IMG/VR virus record: IMGVR_UViG_3300009164_000259
Coordinates: 1-29,389 of that record
Direction: 5' to 3' (one strand)
DNA from: a virus
DNA: 29,389 bases
The notes below the pieces were generated by a model that saw only the letters and a program-made list of their open reading frames with translations, had not been told where the DNA came from and made no database searches. The position numbers and the translations under genes are program-made. Positions 14,589 to 21,498 of the stretch are shown here, piece by piece. Each line of letters starts with the position of its first letter. Within the stretch, counting starts at the first letter, position 1.

Positions 14589-17143
14589 CAATATTTTCCA
14601 TCTGGTTGAAGGCGGTATCGGATATTTCCCATCCGCCAGAATGTGCCGATTTGATTTCCCGTCACCCTGATTGAAATTAGCCTTGCTCTGATACGCGGCG
14701 AGATATATTCAGTCTGCTGGCTTACGGTGTAGGGGCCATACACGATTGGCGGCTGGCCTGGGTAATCGACTGCGTAGAAGGTGATTTGCACGGTGGCATT
14801 GTTTGCGCCGCCGTAATATCCCCACTTCATGTCTGGCCATACCTGATCAATGAAGGTCTTCAAGTCTCCATCGTCCAGAGCGAAGTAGCCAGTCTGAACA
14901 TAAGCGTCCATCGCAAAGCCGTTTGCATCAGTGGATGTCTCGTGCTGGTAAATGTTCAAATCGTCGGAAGCACCAATCGGTGGGCCGAAGATGCCCTGAT
15001 CAATCCACGCAGTGCGCGTCAATGTACCAAAATCCCATTGTTGGAGCAGCGTGTTGTATTTGACATATTTGGTGGGGACACCATTTGAACCCGTGGTCGG
15101 ATAATACCATGCGATTTCCCCGAAGCGGCTATTGGGCGCGCACCGCACGTTGCCCAAATATTCTTCATCAATGTCTTGGAAAATCACATCCCACACGGGG
15201 CATGGCAACGGCTGGACGCCGCCGCCTGCCAGCATATAGAATTGGCTCTGTGACATCCAATAAACGATGCCGCCCATTGTCCCCATTGCCTTTCGGCCAA
15301 CGAGGCCGCAGCCCGATCCAATTTCGTTGAACGAATAGACCAGAGGCAGGTTGATGTATTGCATCGACCACAGATTGGTATCTGTCCACAGAAGGCCCTG
15401 CTGCGGACCTTGCATAGCGCCGACAATTTTTGATCCCTTGGGGATGCGGAATGATCCAGCCTGATTGCTGACTGTGGCAACCCAACTGGTAAAATTGCCG
15501 ATGTCCGTCCAGCGCACCAGCAGGGGGTCTTGGATGCCATTGAATGTCGAGCCATAGGCAATGATTTGACGCTCAGGCATAGCCACAAAGCAGCCTTCGT
15601 TGACACTGGGCGCATATGGGATGACATTGGAATGTCTGGAGCCGCCGAGGGGATCATAATAGAATATCCCGTTCTTGGCTGGACTGGAGACAAGGAACCC
15701 CCCCCAGTTGTCAAGGGACCAATCCGTTACATCAAGTGGTGCAACGCCAGTCCCCGTGGTGTTGTAGACCCCAGGCGGGAATCCCCAACTTACTATTGCC
15801 ACGGTTCCAGCAGTTTCGGTAGCTGCCGATGATTGAACGGGGAATGAAAATGTGCTTGTCGTTCCAGAAGTCGCCGCCGTTGATGTGAATGTGCCGTTGT
15901 AATTTGTGGTTCCGCTGATCGTGAATTCAGAGGTCGGCGCAATGAATATTTCTTGGTTGATCGTAACCGTTGCCAAGAGTCCGACCGTAGAAATTGATGC
16001 GATTGAAAATCTACGGCCACCGCTGGATGTAACACCAGTTCCATAACCACCAAAGCCCCAAGCGCCATCACCAAAGCCAGTGGGACTTGGGGTGTTCTGC
16101 TTGCCAACGTAGTAGTCAATCCGCGCTTTTCCGCCGTTCATTGACACTGTGGCGGTCGAGGATGCGGCGTATGTGGACGAAATTACAAAAGTATTTGTAG
16201 TGGGTGCTGGGCTTTCTAGAACCAGATAATTGCCATACAGCGTAATGCCACCAACCGTTGTCGGGATAAGGATGGGGAATGTTGCGCCAACGGAATAGCC
16301 GTGGTTCGGAAGGGTAACCGTCACGTTGCTCTGGTTAGCGCCAGTGGTAAAGGATGGGACGACGCCGCTTGTTGCCGATGTTGAGACGAAGGTTCCCGCC
16401 ACGGTCAGGGGGCCAAGGTTTGTCGCTCCAGTAGAAAATGTAAACGTCCCCGCCGCAGATGTCAGGACTGTCCACGTGGCATTATATCCCACGGGGGTGA
16501 CGCCTGAGAATGTGACTGTGGAGCCGACAGTCACGATAAGGTTTGAGGTCGAACACGTGGCCGTTGCAATAAAGTTCGGCGTTGTACCCGATACTGTAAT
16601 TGCCGTAACGGCGAAGGTGTTTGTCGCGGGCGTTTGAAGCCCAATGATGTTTCGCGCGACAATTTGATAATTGTTGCTGGTTACGGCTATCGGGGGATAA
16701 TATCCGAACAAGACAATGCCGCCAACGCTGATTGGGGTCAAGATATTGACGCCATCAAACGACGACACGTTTGAATTCGTGTCATTGATCAGAACTGTGG
16801 CGGAACCGTTGGTGGTTAGCGCCGACACCGCCAAGTTGTAAGTGTAGTAATCAGGCGAAATATCAAAGGAATCAATGTCACCTTGGGCGTAGAGAAGCCC
16901 TTTCTCTGTCCCAATTGCGAGGTAGGACGTTCCATTTGTATCCGCCCAAGAGTGCAGGGCGCGAATAATTGCAGTCTGTGTCGAGGCAAATTTTGTCCAT
17001 CCGCCCAGTTTCTGCGCCAGACCAAGGCCCTGCCGATCTGGGACAAACCTGATCAGATTGCTGTTTGATACAGCCGCCTCGTTAAGGGCGGGAGTTCTAT
17101 TCTGATCAACCCCTGGGATCAGTTTAAGGCTGGCGTGTGGCAT
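14588..17143 (-). CDS. P22 gp10-like packaged-DNA stabilisation / tail hub protein
   Basis: This 851-residue protein starts MPHASLKLIPGVDQNRTPAL, followed by NLIRFVPDRQGLGLAQKLGG and W. The pattern PGVD..rTp.lN...v...nLIRF.....QKLGGW is typical of gp10-like stabilisation proteins that close the DNA channel in short-tailed phages. The C-terminal half contains LLVRWTDIGNFTSWVATVSN and GSGCGLVGRKAMGTMGGIVY, as expected for the beta-propeller-like part. Four Thr/Ser-rich beta units are inserted near residues 106-185, 190-258, 268-338 and 383-450 (for example GYNATWTVLTSAAGTFTFST and NYNGTFTSTAATSGTTSTFS). These resemble an insertion in the next upstream gene. The family assignment rests on recognised motifs, not on a search. 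Confidence 0.68.
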   Translation of the reverse strand: MPHASLKLIPGVDQNRTPALNEAAVSNSNLIRFVPDRQGLGLAQKLGGWTKFASTQTAIIRALHSWADTNGTSYLAIGTEKGLLYAQGDIDSFDISPDYYTYNLAVSALTTNGSATVLINDTNSNVSSFDGVNILTPISVGGIVLFGYYPPIAVTSNNYQIVARNIIGLQTPATNTFAVTAITVSGTTPNFIATATCSTSNLIVTVGSTVTFSGVTPVGYNATWTVLTSAAGTFTFSTGATNLGPLTVAGTFVSTSATSGVVPSFTTGANQSNVTVTLPNHGYSVGATFPILIPTTVGGITLYGNYLVLESPAPTTNTFVISSTYAASSTATVSMNGGKARIDYYVGKQNTPSPTGFGDGAWGFGGYGTGVTSSGGRRFSIASISTVGLLATVTINQEIFIAPTSEFTISGTTNYNGTFTSTAATSGTTSTFSFPVQSSAATETAGTVAIVSWGFPPGVYNTTGTGVAPLDVTDWSLDNWGGFLVSSPAKNGIFYYDPLGGSRHSNVIPYAPSVNEGCFVAMPERQIIAYGSTFNGIQDPLLVRWTDIGNFTSWVATVSNQAGSFRIPKGSKIVGAMQGPQQGLLWTDTNLWSMQYINLPLVYSFNEIGSGCGLVGRKAMGTMGGIVYWMSQSQFYMLAGGGVQPLPCPVWDVIFQDIDEEYLGNVRCAPNSRFGEIAWYYPTTGSNGVPTKYVKYNTLLQQWDFGTLTRTAWIDQGIFGPPIGASDDLNIYQHETSTDANGFAMDAYVQTGYFALDDGDLKTFIDQVWPDMKWGYYGGANNATVQITFYAVDYPGQPPIVYGPYTVSQQTEYISPRIRARLISIRVTGNQIGTFWRMGNIRYRLQPDGKY

Positions 17144-17146
17144 GTC

Positions 17147-18115
17147 TTACCCTCGCGTCGGTGATGCGACTTGGGCGGGCGATTGGGACGACCACGCCGC
17201 AGCCTCGAATTTCTTGCGGGCTTCCTCGACCGTCGCGGACTTGAGAAGTGCCTGATATTGGCTCTCATAGCTTTGCGCCATTTGGGGGTCGTCAGACTGA
17301 CGCCCGAAGTTGCGCTGGTATGCGGAAATGTAGATCATGGATGCCATGATCAGGAGGTCTGGCAGATATTGGCTGATAAACGAAACCCCATTACCGTTCC
17401 CAATCAAACCAATTAGCGTTGCGGATGTGGCAACGGAGACGGATGTTGGGAGAGTGACCGAAATTGTCGTATCACCCGTCACGGTCGCAACGAAAGTGCC
17501 ATTCCAAGAACTTGGCGAAAAGCCAGTCAACGTCACCAACGTACCGCTGGAAATACCGTGGGGTGTCGAAAAGGCGATGTTCCCAATTGCGAGCGTTTGG
17601 ATTGCGGAAGAAACTTTCGGGGTGAATCCAAGCGGCGCGGGGCGCAATGTCCCTACCACTTCCACATAGTAATCAATGTCAGGGACTGGCCCGACAAGGA
17701 ATAATGTGTCGTTGAAAGGGACAAAATATTTCGGTTGTGCCAGATTGCCAGACAGGGAGGAACCGAAGACGGCGTCCAAAAACTCTTTGGTGGTAGGCAA
17801 CAAGGGGATTCGCTCAGATGAATCTGGATCGGTATTGCCAGCGGGGCTGATCAAGTTGATTTGCTCGCTGACCACAAAATACGAGCCATCGCTGAGTGTC
17901 TGACTGAACGACAGGTTCCTATTGCCCGCTGTCAGCTTGTATGCGGGGCCGTGCAGTGACGCCGATGTATCCATCAGGTCAAGGTCGCGGTTGATTCGCA
18001 ATGTGGCATAGTCAATCATCATTTGGAGGATTGACAGGAAGTTTGTATCATCTGGAGATACGACCGCCATTTCCGCGACCTGATTTTTGTATGTCTCGTA
18101 TGTCAGTCCGACCAT
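17147..18115 (-). CDS. Head-tail adaptor-like protein with inserted beta domain
   Basis: This 322-residue protein starts MVGLTYETYKNQVAEMAVVS and has AAGGTGG before its ATG. The N-terminal part (LSILQMMIDYATLRINRDLD) resembles phage adaptor proteins of the SU10 type, with the A..RInRdL helix. The end (FISQYLPDLLIMASMIYISA, then YESQYQALLKSATVEEARKK) is the helical part that closes such adaptors. Residues about 165-240 form a Thr/Ser-rich beta segment (FSTPHGISSGTLVTLTGFSP, SWNGTFVATVTGDTTISVTL) that looks like an insertion between the two adaptor halves. The gene precedes the gp10-like gene by 3 bases, as adaptor and stabilisation genes often do. Another neck protein of similar fold is the main alternative. 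Confidence 0.58.
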   Translation of the reverse strand: MVGLTYETYKNQVAEMAVVSPDDTNFLSILQMMIDYATLRINRDLDLMDTSASLHGPAYKLTAGNRNLSFSQTLSDGSYFVVSEQINLISPAGNTDPDSSERIPLLPTTKEFLDAVFGSSLSGNLAQPKYFVPFNDTLFLVGPVPDIDYYVEVVGTLRPAPLGFTPKVSSAIQTLAIGNIAFSTPHGISSGTLVTLTGFSPSSWNGTFVATVTGDTTISVTLPTSVSVATSATLIGLIGNGNGVSFISQYLPDLLIMASMIYISAYQRNFGRQSDDPQMAQSYESQYQALLKSATVEEARKKFEAAAWSSQSPAQVASPTRG

Positions 18116-18160
18116 GATGCCACCTTACGTTTCAAGGCCACTATAGACCAAATGTTCGCT

Positions 18161-18430
18161 TCAACCAATAGACGTTGCGATTTCCCCGCCACACGCAAAG
18201 TATCCCGCCCCATCAATCCAATTGTCGGCGTGATCTTCATTTGATTTGATGCGGGCTGCCTTCAGGAGTGCCATCATTACAGCCACATCCGTTGATGTCA
18301 CATTGATGTCCAAATGGATGGACCAGTAGGCCGCAATGGTTTCAAAATTGTTTTCCATGTCCCCGTGCGTGTTTGCGCGATCCTTGGTGACATATGCCTT
18401 GGCCGTATCAAGAATCTCGGAGCGGTTCAT
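18161..18430 (-). CDS. DUF6378-like phage protein
   Basis: This 89-residue protein starts MNRSEILDTAKAYVTKDRAN, then THGDMENNFETIAAYWSIHL. The remainder (DVAVMMALLKAARIKSNEDH, DNWIDGAGYFACGGEIA) completes a pattern I recognise from DUF6378: an R..THGD..eNF..iAayW segment, then vAvMMaLLKaARi, then D...D.AGYfA. The function of that family is unknown to me. The start at 18430 overlaps the phosphoesterase stop as ATGA and has AAAGGTG upstream. It is followed by 45 non-coding bases before the adaptor gene. The two are translated together, so a partnership with the phosphoesterase is possible. Confidence 0.72.
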   Translation of the reverse strand: MNRSEILDTAKAYVTKDRANTHGDMENNFETIAAYWSIHLDINVTSTDVAVMMALLKAARIKSNEDHADNWIDGAGYFACGGEIATSIG

Positions 18431-19518
18431 AGTGACACCTTTATGCGGCTGATTTCGCCAAGCTGCTTGTGAAATGTTATAGATTGCATCTGAGATTGCG
18501 ATCCATAGGCGCGAGACATAGAGTAAAAATCCCGTGGTGTCACTGGTCGCATCTGCTCCACCTGAACGCCACCAATGTCCTGCATTTTCGCATGATGCAA
18601 ATGGCCAGTAAAGTAAAAACGAAATCTTGTCCGTCCCCACATTTCTGGCCACTCATTTGCAAGGTGCATTACCAAACGCTCGGCCTTTGCCTTGTCCCCG
18701 TGGTGTGCGGCAAAAAGGCATAGGCCAAACTCCATGATGAAGAAGTCACCAACGTTTTTTTGAATTTCTATGCGCGGATTTTCTCTATAACGCTGGATCA
18801 TGGCCATTCTTACCGCCAAGTAAGCGTCTCGGTCGTGGTTTCCTTGGATAACCGATACCAGAACCGTCTCGTGCTTTGTGGCGGAAATCTCAATGGCCGC
18901 CGCAAGCGCATCTATTGCAGATTCAATTGTTTGTTCGATCCTCGTATCTACATCTAAAACATGGCCGCTTTGCGTCATGTTTGTATTGTCGTTATGATGC
19001 AGAAAATCTCCGCCCACAAGAATCACACCGAACTTTGATGATGGCGCAGCGGCAACGCAACTTGCTATCCCATTTATTATGCGCTGCAAGGCAATCTCCG
19101 TGGTGTATTCCTCCCCAGTTTCGCTCTTGCGCGCTCTCATTCCTATGTGGGCATCAAATATAGGGTATATCGTAAGCAAATCTTCGCTGTGTATTTCAGA
19201 CTTCACGATCTCTGGAATCGCCTTTATGCTGTCCATAGCATTGCGGATATATTCTATCTTGTCATGGAGAGATTCATCTTTTGGAATCTTAAAATAGAGG
19301 GACGCCTTTTCTGTCTTCAGCCATCCAGAATGCAAGATTTCTGAGTCTTGCATTCCAGCGTCGTCCATCGCCTGAGATACGGCTGGGTCAATGCTTTTTT
19401 CAGCGCGCGCAATAATTCTCTTAACGGATCGTTGATTCAATCCAGTTTTGCGCGCGACTTCGGCCTTGTTCCCGATCTCAAGATATAAATCATATATCTC
19501 TTTTTGGCGCGGCGTCAT
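18427..19518 (-). CDS. Metallophosphoesterase with N-terminal helix-turn-helix
   Basis: This 363-residue protein has a helix-turn-helix at its N-terminus (MTPRQKEIYDLYLEIGNKAE, then VARKTGLNQRSVKRIIARAE). The catalytic half follows with the full calcineurin-like metal-site set: FDAHIG (D122, H124), VGGDFLHHND (D171), GNHDRD (N227, H228), AHHGD (H272/H273) and TGHLHH (H306, H308). The family splits phosphodiester or phosphomonoester bonds using two metal ions. Fusion to a DNA-binding-type helix-turn-helix suggests a nucleic-acid substrate, but that is inference. It starts inside the stop of the Rz1-like gene (ATGA). Related HTH-phosphoesterase proteins are known from other phages. It is out of place between lysis and structural genes. 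Confidence 0.8.
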   Translation of the reverse strand: MTPRQKEIYDLYLEIGNKAEVARKTGLNQRSVKRIIARAEKSIDPAVSQAMDDAGMQDSEILHSGWLKTEKASLYFKIPKDESLHDKIEYIRNAMDSIKAIPEIVKSEIHSEDLLTIYPIFDAHIGMRARKSETGEEYTTEIALQRIINGIASCVAAAPSSKFGVILVGGDFLHHNDNTNMTQSGHVLDVDTRIEQTIESAIDALAAAIEISATKHETVLVSVIQGNHDRDAYLAVRMAMIQRYRENPRIEIQKNVGDFFIMEFGLCLFAAHHGDKAKAERLVMHLANEWPEMWGRTRFRFYFTGHLHHAKMQDIGGVQVEQMRPVTPRDFYSMSRAYGSQSQMQSITFHKQLGEISRIKVSL

Positions 19519-19712
19519 TTACACGCCGCGTCAAGCATCATAATCAATTTTGCGCCAGTTGCAATGGAGGCATCCCCACCATCCCTTGCCAGCGCCGCCG
19601 CGTGTTTTGTCCGAGCGGAGGCCGTCCCGTCGCAGATCGCGGGCTTACTTGCCACGCTCACGCAGCCAGTCACGCAAGACAGCAGGATCGCTGCTGATAT
19701 TGTTTTCCACAT
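19515..19712 (-). CDS. Rz1-like outer-membrane spanin lipoprotein
   Basis: This 65-residue protein starts MWKTISAAILLSCVTGCVSV. The signal peptide ends in a lipobox VTGC with C17 as the lipid-modified residue. The gene starts inside the Rz-like gene in a different frame and extends past its end, the classic overlapping Rz/Rz1 arrangement. Together the two would span the periplasm and fuse the membranes in the last step of lysis. The mature part is short, with two further cysteines (C36 and the penultimate C64) but is not proline-rich, unlike many Rz1 proteins. Its end overlaps the phosphoesterase start as ATGA. Confidence 0.76.
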   Translation of the reverse strand: MWKTISAAILLSCVTGCVSVASKPAICDGTASARTKHAAALARDGGDASIATGAKLIMMLDAACK

Positions 19713-19863
19713 CGTCAATTTCCTTTCGGGTTTTAGCATAGTCTTCCGCCGTCTTCAGGGCTGTCTTCTGGCGCTGATCGCGCTTCCCCGCCATCCATGC
19801 CGCGAAAATGATCGCAACAGCGCCAGCGGCCCACAGGGCGGCGCGCTTGAGCCATCCAAACAT
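19645..19863 (-). CDS. Rz-like inner-membrane spanin
   Basis: This 72-residue protein starts MFGWLKRAALWAAGAVAIIF, giving one membrane segment at about residues 8-25 with positive residues before it. A charged, coiled-coil-like periplasmic part follows (KRDQRQKTALKTAEDYAKTR, KEIDDVENNI), ending in DPAVLRDWLRERGK. That ending is common in i-spanins of proteobacterial phages. The start at 19863 overlaps the lysozyme stop (TGATG). A start 21 bases upstream is possible but unlikely. The Rz1-like gene is embedded in its second half. Confidence 0.76.
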   Translation of the reverse strand: MFGWLKRAALWAAGAVAIIFAAWMAGKRDQRQKTALKTAEDYAKTRKEIDDVENNISSDPAVLRDWLRERGK

Positions 19864-20564
19864 CAGCGATCCCCTTCCGCCCACTTACGGAGGCGCTCAC
19901 GCATGATCCACAGCGCGGCCAGCACCACGACGCCACAGAATACCATTGCCACGATCTGGGCCGTCCCAGTAAGGGCAGAGACAGCAGATACGCCAGCACC
20001 AGCCGCAGACACAATCTGAATGGCCCCAGCCTGCATGGTGCTGGACTCCACGGGGGTGTCGCGTGGCGCGTCTGGGGCTGCAACGGTTTCGCGGGTTTCA
20101 ATGCGTGTGGCGATCACCAAAGATTCTGTCAGGAACAGATCGCGTTCCGCAATGCGGCGGCGCGTCAGGCCAGCCAGAACCTTGCCACCAGCCTTATTCC
20201 ACATCAGGATGGCGTCCGCCGCCTTTGCATGATCACCCGCGTTAAAATACCGCAAGGCCGATGATTTCTTGAAGGCACCCACACCGATATTGTATGCCAA
20301 AGAGACAAACGCACCGAACTCATTCTGGGTGGTGGCGCGCGTCAGCAGCTTGGCCACTTCAGTGGAAAACTTTTCAAGGGTGATGTTTAGGTAATGGTCA
20401 GCTTGCGCTTGGGTGATCGTCATGCCTTCGTGCGGGATGACGCCAACGCCAGCGGCTGCGGTCGTGCCGTAGCCAATGGTCCAGACCCCTGCGGGGCATT
20501 TGTATGCCTTTAGGCTGCAACCCTCGAAGGATTTGATCAGATCGGTAGATGCTTTATTGATCAT
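19863..20564 (-). CDS. T4-type lysozyme (GH24) endolysin with C-terminal membrane segment
   Basis: This 233-residue protein has a GH24 lysozyme domain in the first 150 residues: LIKSFEGCSLKAYKCPAGVW followed by TIGYGT, with the catalytic glutamate E14. At the position of the usual second acidic residue the sequence reads AYKCPAG, a variant seen in many proteobacterial phage lysozymes. AFVSLAYNIGVGAFKKSSAL and GLTRRRIAERDLF complete the fold. The C-terminal 80 residues are not lysozyme: an Ala/Gly/Val-rich stretch (AIQIVSAAGAGVSAVSAL) and a membrane segment (IVAMVFCGVVVLAALWIM) followed by basic residues. No N-terminal signal is visible, so release probably needs a holin. It degrades host peptidoglycan. 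Confidence 0.88.
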   Translation of the reverse strand: MINKASTDLIKSFEGCSLKAYKCPAGVWTIGYGTTAAAGVGVIPHEGMTITQAQADHYLNITLEKFSTEVAKLLTRATTQNEFGAFVSLAYNIGVGAFKKSSALRYFNAGDHAKAADAILMWNKAGGKVLAGLTRRRIAERDLFLTESLVIATRIETRETVAAPDAPRDTPVESSTMQAGAIQIVSAAGAGVSAVSALTGTAQIVAMVFCGVVVLAALWIMRERLRKWAEGDR

Positions 20565-20785
20565 TTGCGTAACGCCTCTTCAATGTTTGATAGCTTGTCA
20601 AACACCGTCTGAAACGATGCCTGTATCTGTTTGAACTCGCGGTCGTGGGCTTCCTTATTGGCCGATGCTGTTGCCTTCAAGACGGCTATGTCGGTATCAT
20701 GCGACTGCTGCTTGCTATAGATCATAAAGACAAAGCCAATGACTGGAGCCACCGCCCACTTCATAAGAAACTCCAGAACGTCCAT
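20561..20785 (-). CDS. Small membrane protein, holin candidate
   Basis: This 74-residue protein starts MDVLEFLMKWAVAPVIGFVF, with one membrane segment (about residues 6-23), followed by a charged helical tail (DTDIAVLKATASANKEAHDR, EFKQIQASFQTVFDKLSNIE). The tail looks like a coiled coil, as in XhlA-like proteins. It sits directly before the lysozyme gene (ATGA overlap) with a GGAG ribosome binding site, the position usually taken by a holin or pinholin. A single membrane segment makes a classic class I holin unlikely. The function is inferred from position and topology. Confidence 0.62.
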   Translation of the reverse strand: MDVLEFLMKWAVAPVIGFVFMIYSKQQSHDTDIAVLKATASANKEAHDREFKQIQASFQTVFDKLSNIEEALRK

Positions 20786-20794
20786 GATCTACTC

Positions 20795-21250
20795 CTATTT
20801 GGGCTTTGCGGGCCAGACTATGTTGCGGGGGAAACCGTCTTGAGAGGTTATATCGCGCAATGCCTGCCGATACAAAGACATTTCGGGCGTCATCACGGTA
20901 TCTGATAGTCCAGCCCAATCCGTTTCCGCCAGCAAGTCGGTCCTCATATTGCGGGCGCTTTGTGCGAGTTCTTTCAGGCGCTGTGCCACGTCGGCATCAG
21001 ATGCGGGGGTGATGTCCCATGTCTGAATCCATTCACCGCCCAAAACAACGGGGGTTCCAATGGCGGCGTTCTGAGTTACAGCATCAAACGGTTGCGGGAT
21101 TTCCTGCGGGGTGGCAAAGTAGATGCCAAATTGTTCCAATGCTTCGTCGGGCATACGCTCTGGAAATGAGGTATTTGGATTGTCCCGCATCAGATCGTAA
21201 AGGCCGTAGGGGAAAGCCACGACCGTTCCATCAACGACTTTTATGTACAT
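20795..21250 (-). CDS. Tail-fibre assembly chaperone-like protein (Phage_tail_APC type), copy 2
   Basis: This 151-residue protein starts MYIKVVDGTVVAFPYGLYDL, a beginning typical of tail-fibre assembly proteins. It ends in the chaperone-like signature RTDLLAETDWAGLSDTVM, then YRQALRDITSQDGFPRNIVW followed by PAKP. The ATG at 21250 overlaps the previous stop (TGATG); an in-frame GTG directly before it is less likely. The stop TAG is part of the ribosome binding site region of the holin candidate gene. It follows the propeller-like adhesin and a small helical protein and may help fold that adhesin; the link is inferred. Confidence 0.76.
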   Translation of the reverse strand: MYIKVVDGTVVAFPYGLYDLMRDNPNTSFPERMPDEALEQFGIYFATPQEIPQPFDAVTQNAAIGTPVVLGGEWIQTWDITPASDADVAQRLKELAQSARNMRTDLLAETDWAGLSDTVMTPEMSLYRQALRDITSQDGFPRNIVWPAKPK

Positions 21251-21498
21251 CACTGACCCTCCAGTTGCTGCTCGATGACCTCAAGCATAATGCGTTCCTT
21301 TAGCTGCTCTGTCAGGCTGGATGCCAGTAGGGCGCGAAGCTGTTCCGCGAACTCAAGCATCGCGGGGTTGTCGTTGTGTTCGGCCTCAATCTTTTCAATC
21401 GCAAGGCTGAAGTTGTCAATGTTGATCTGGTAATCTATCACCGAAGCCCTGCGGCCTTGCGCGGCGGCAAACAGTATATCCATACGGTCTTTATTCAC
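21250..21498 (-). CDS. Small helical protein between adhesin and chaperone genes
   Basis: This 82-residue protein begins at a GTG at 21498 that overlaps the stop of the propeller-like gene (GTGA), with GGAG about 10 bases upstream; an ATG at 21483 is the alternative start. It is almost all helix: RRASVIDYQINIDNFSLAIE, KIEAEHNDNPAMLEFAEQLR, LLASSLTEQLKERIMLEVIE. Small helical proteins of this kind often sit between a tail protein and its assembly factor. I do not recognise the family. No membrane segment or catalytic motif is visible. Confidence 0.58.
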   Translation of the reverse strand: MNKDRMDILFAAAQGRRASVIDYQINIDNFSLAIEKIEAEHNDNPAMLEFAEQLRALLASSLTEQLKERIMLEVIEQQLEGQ

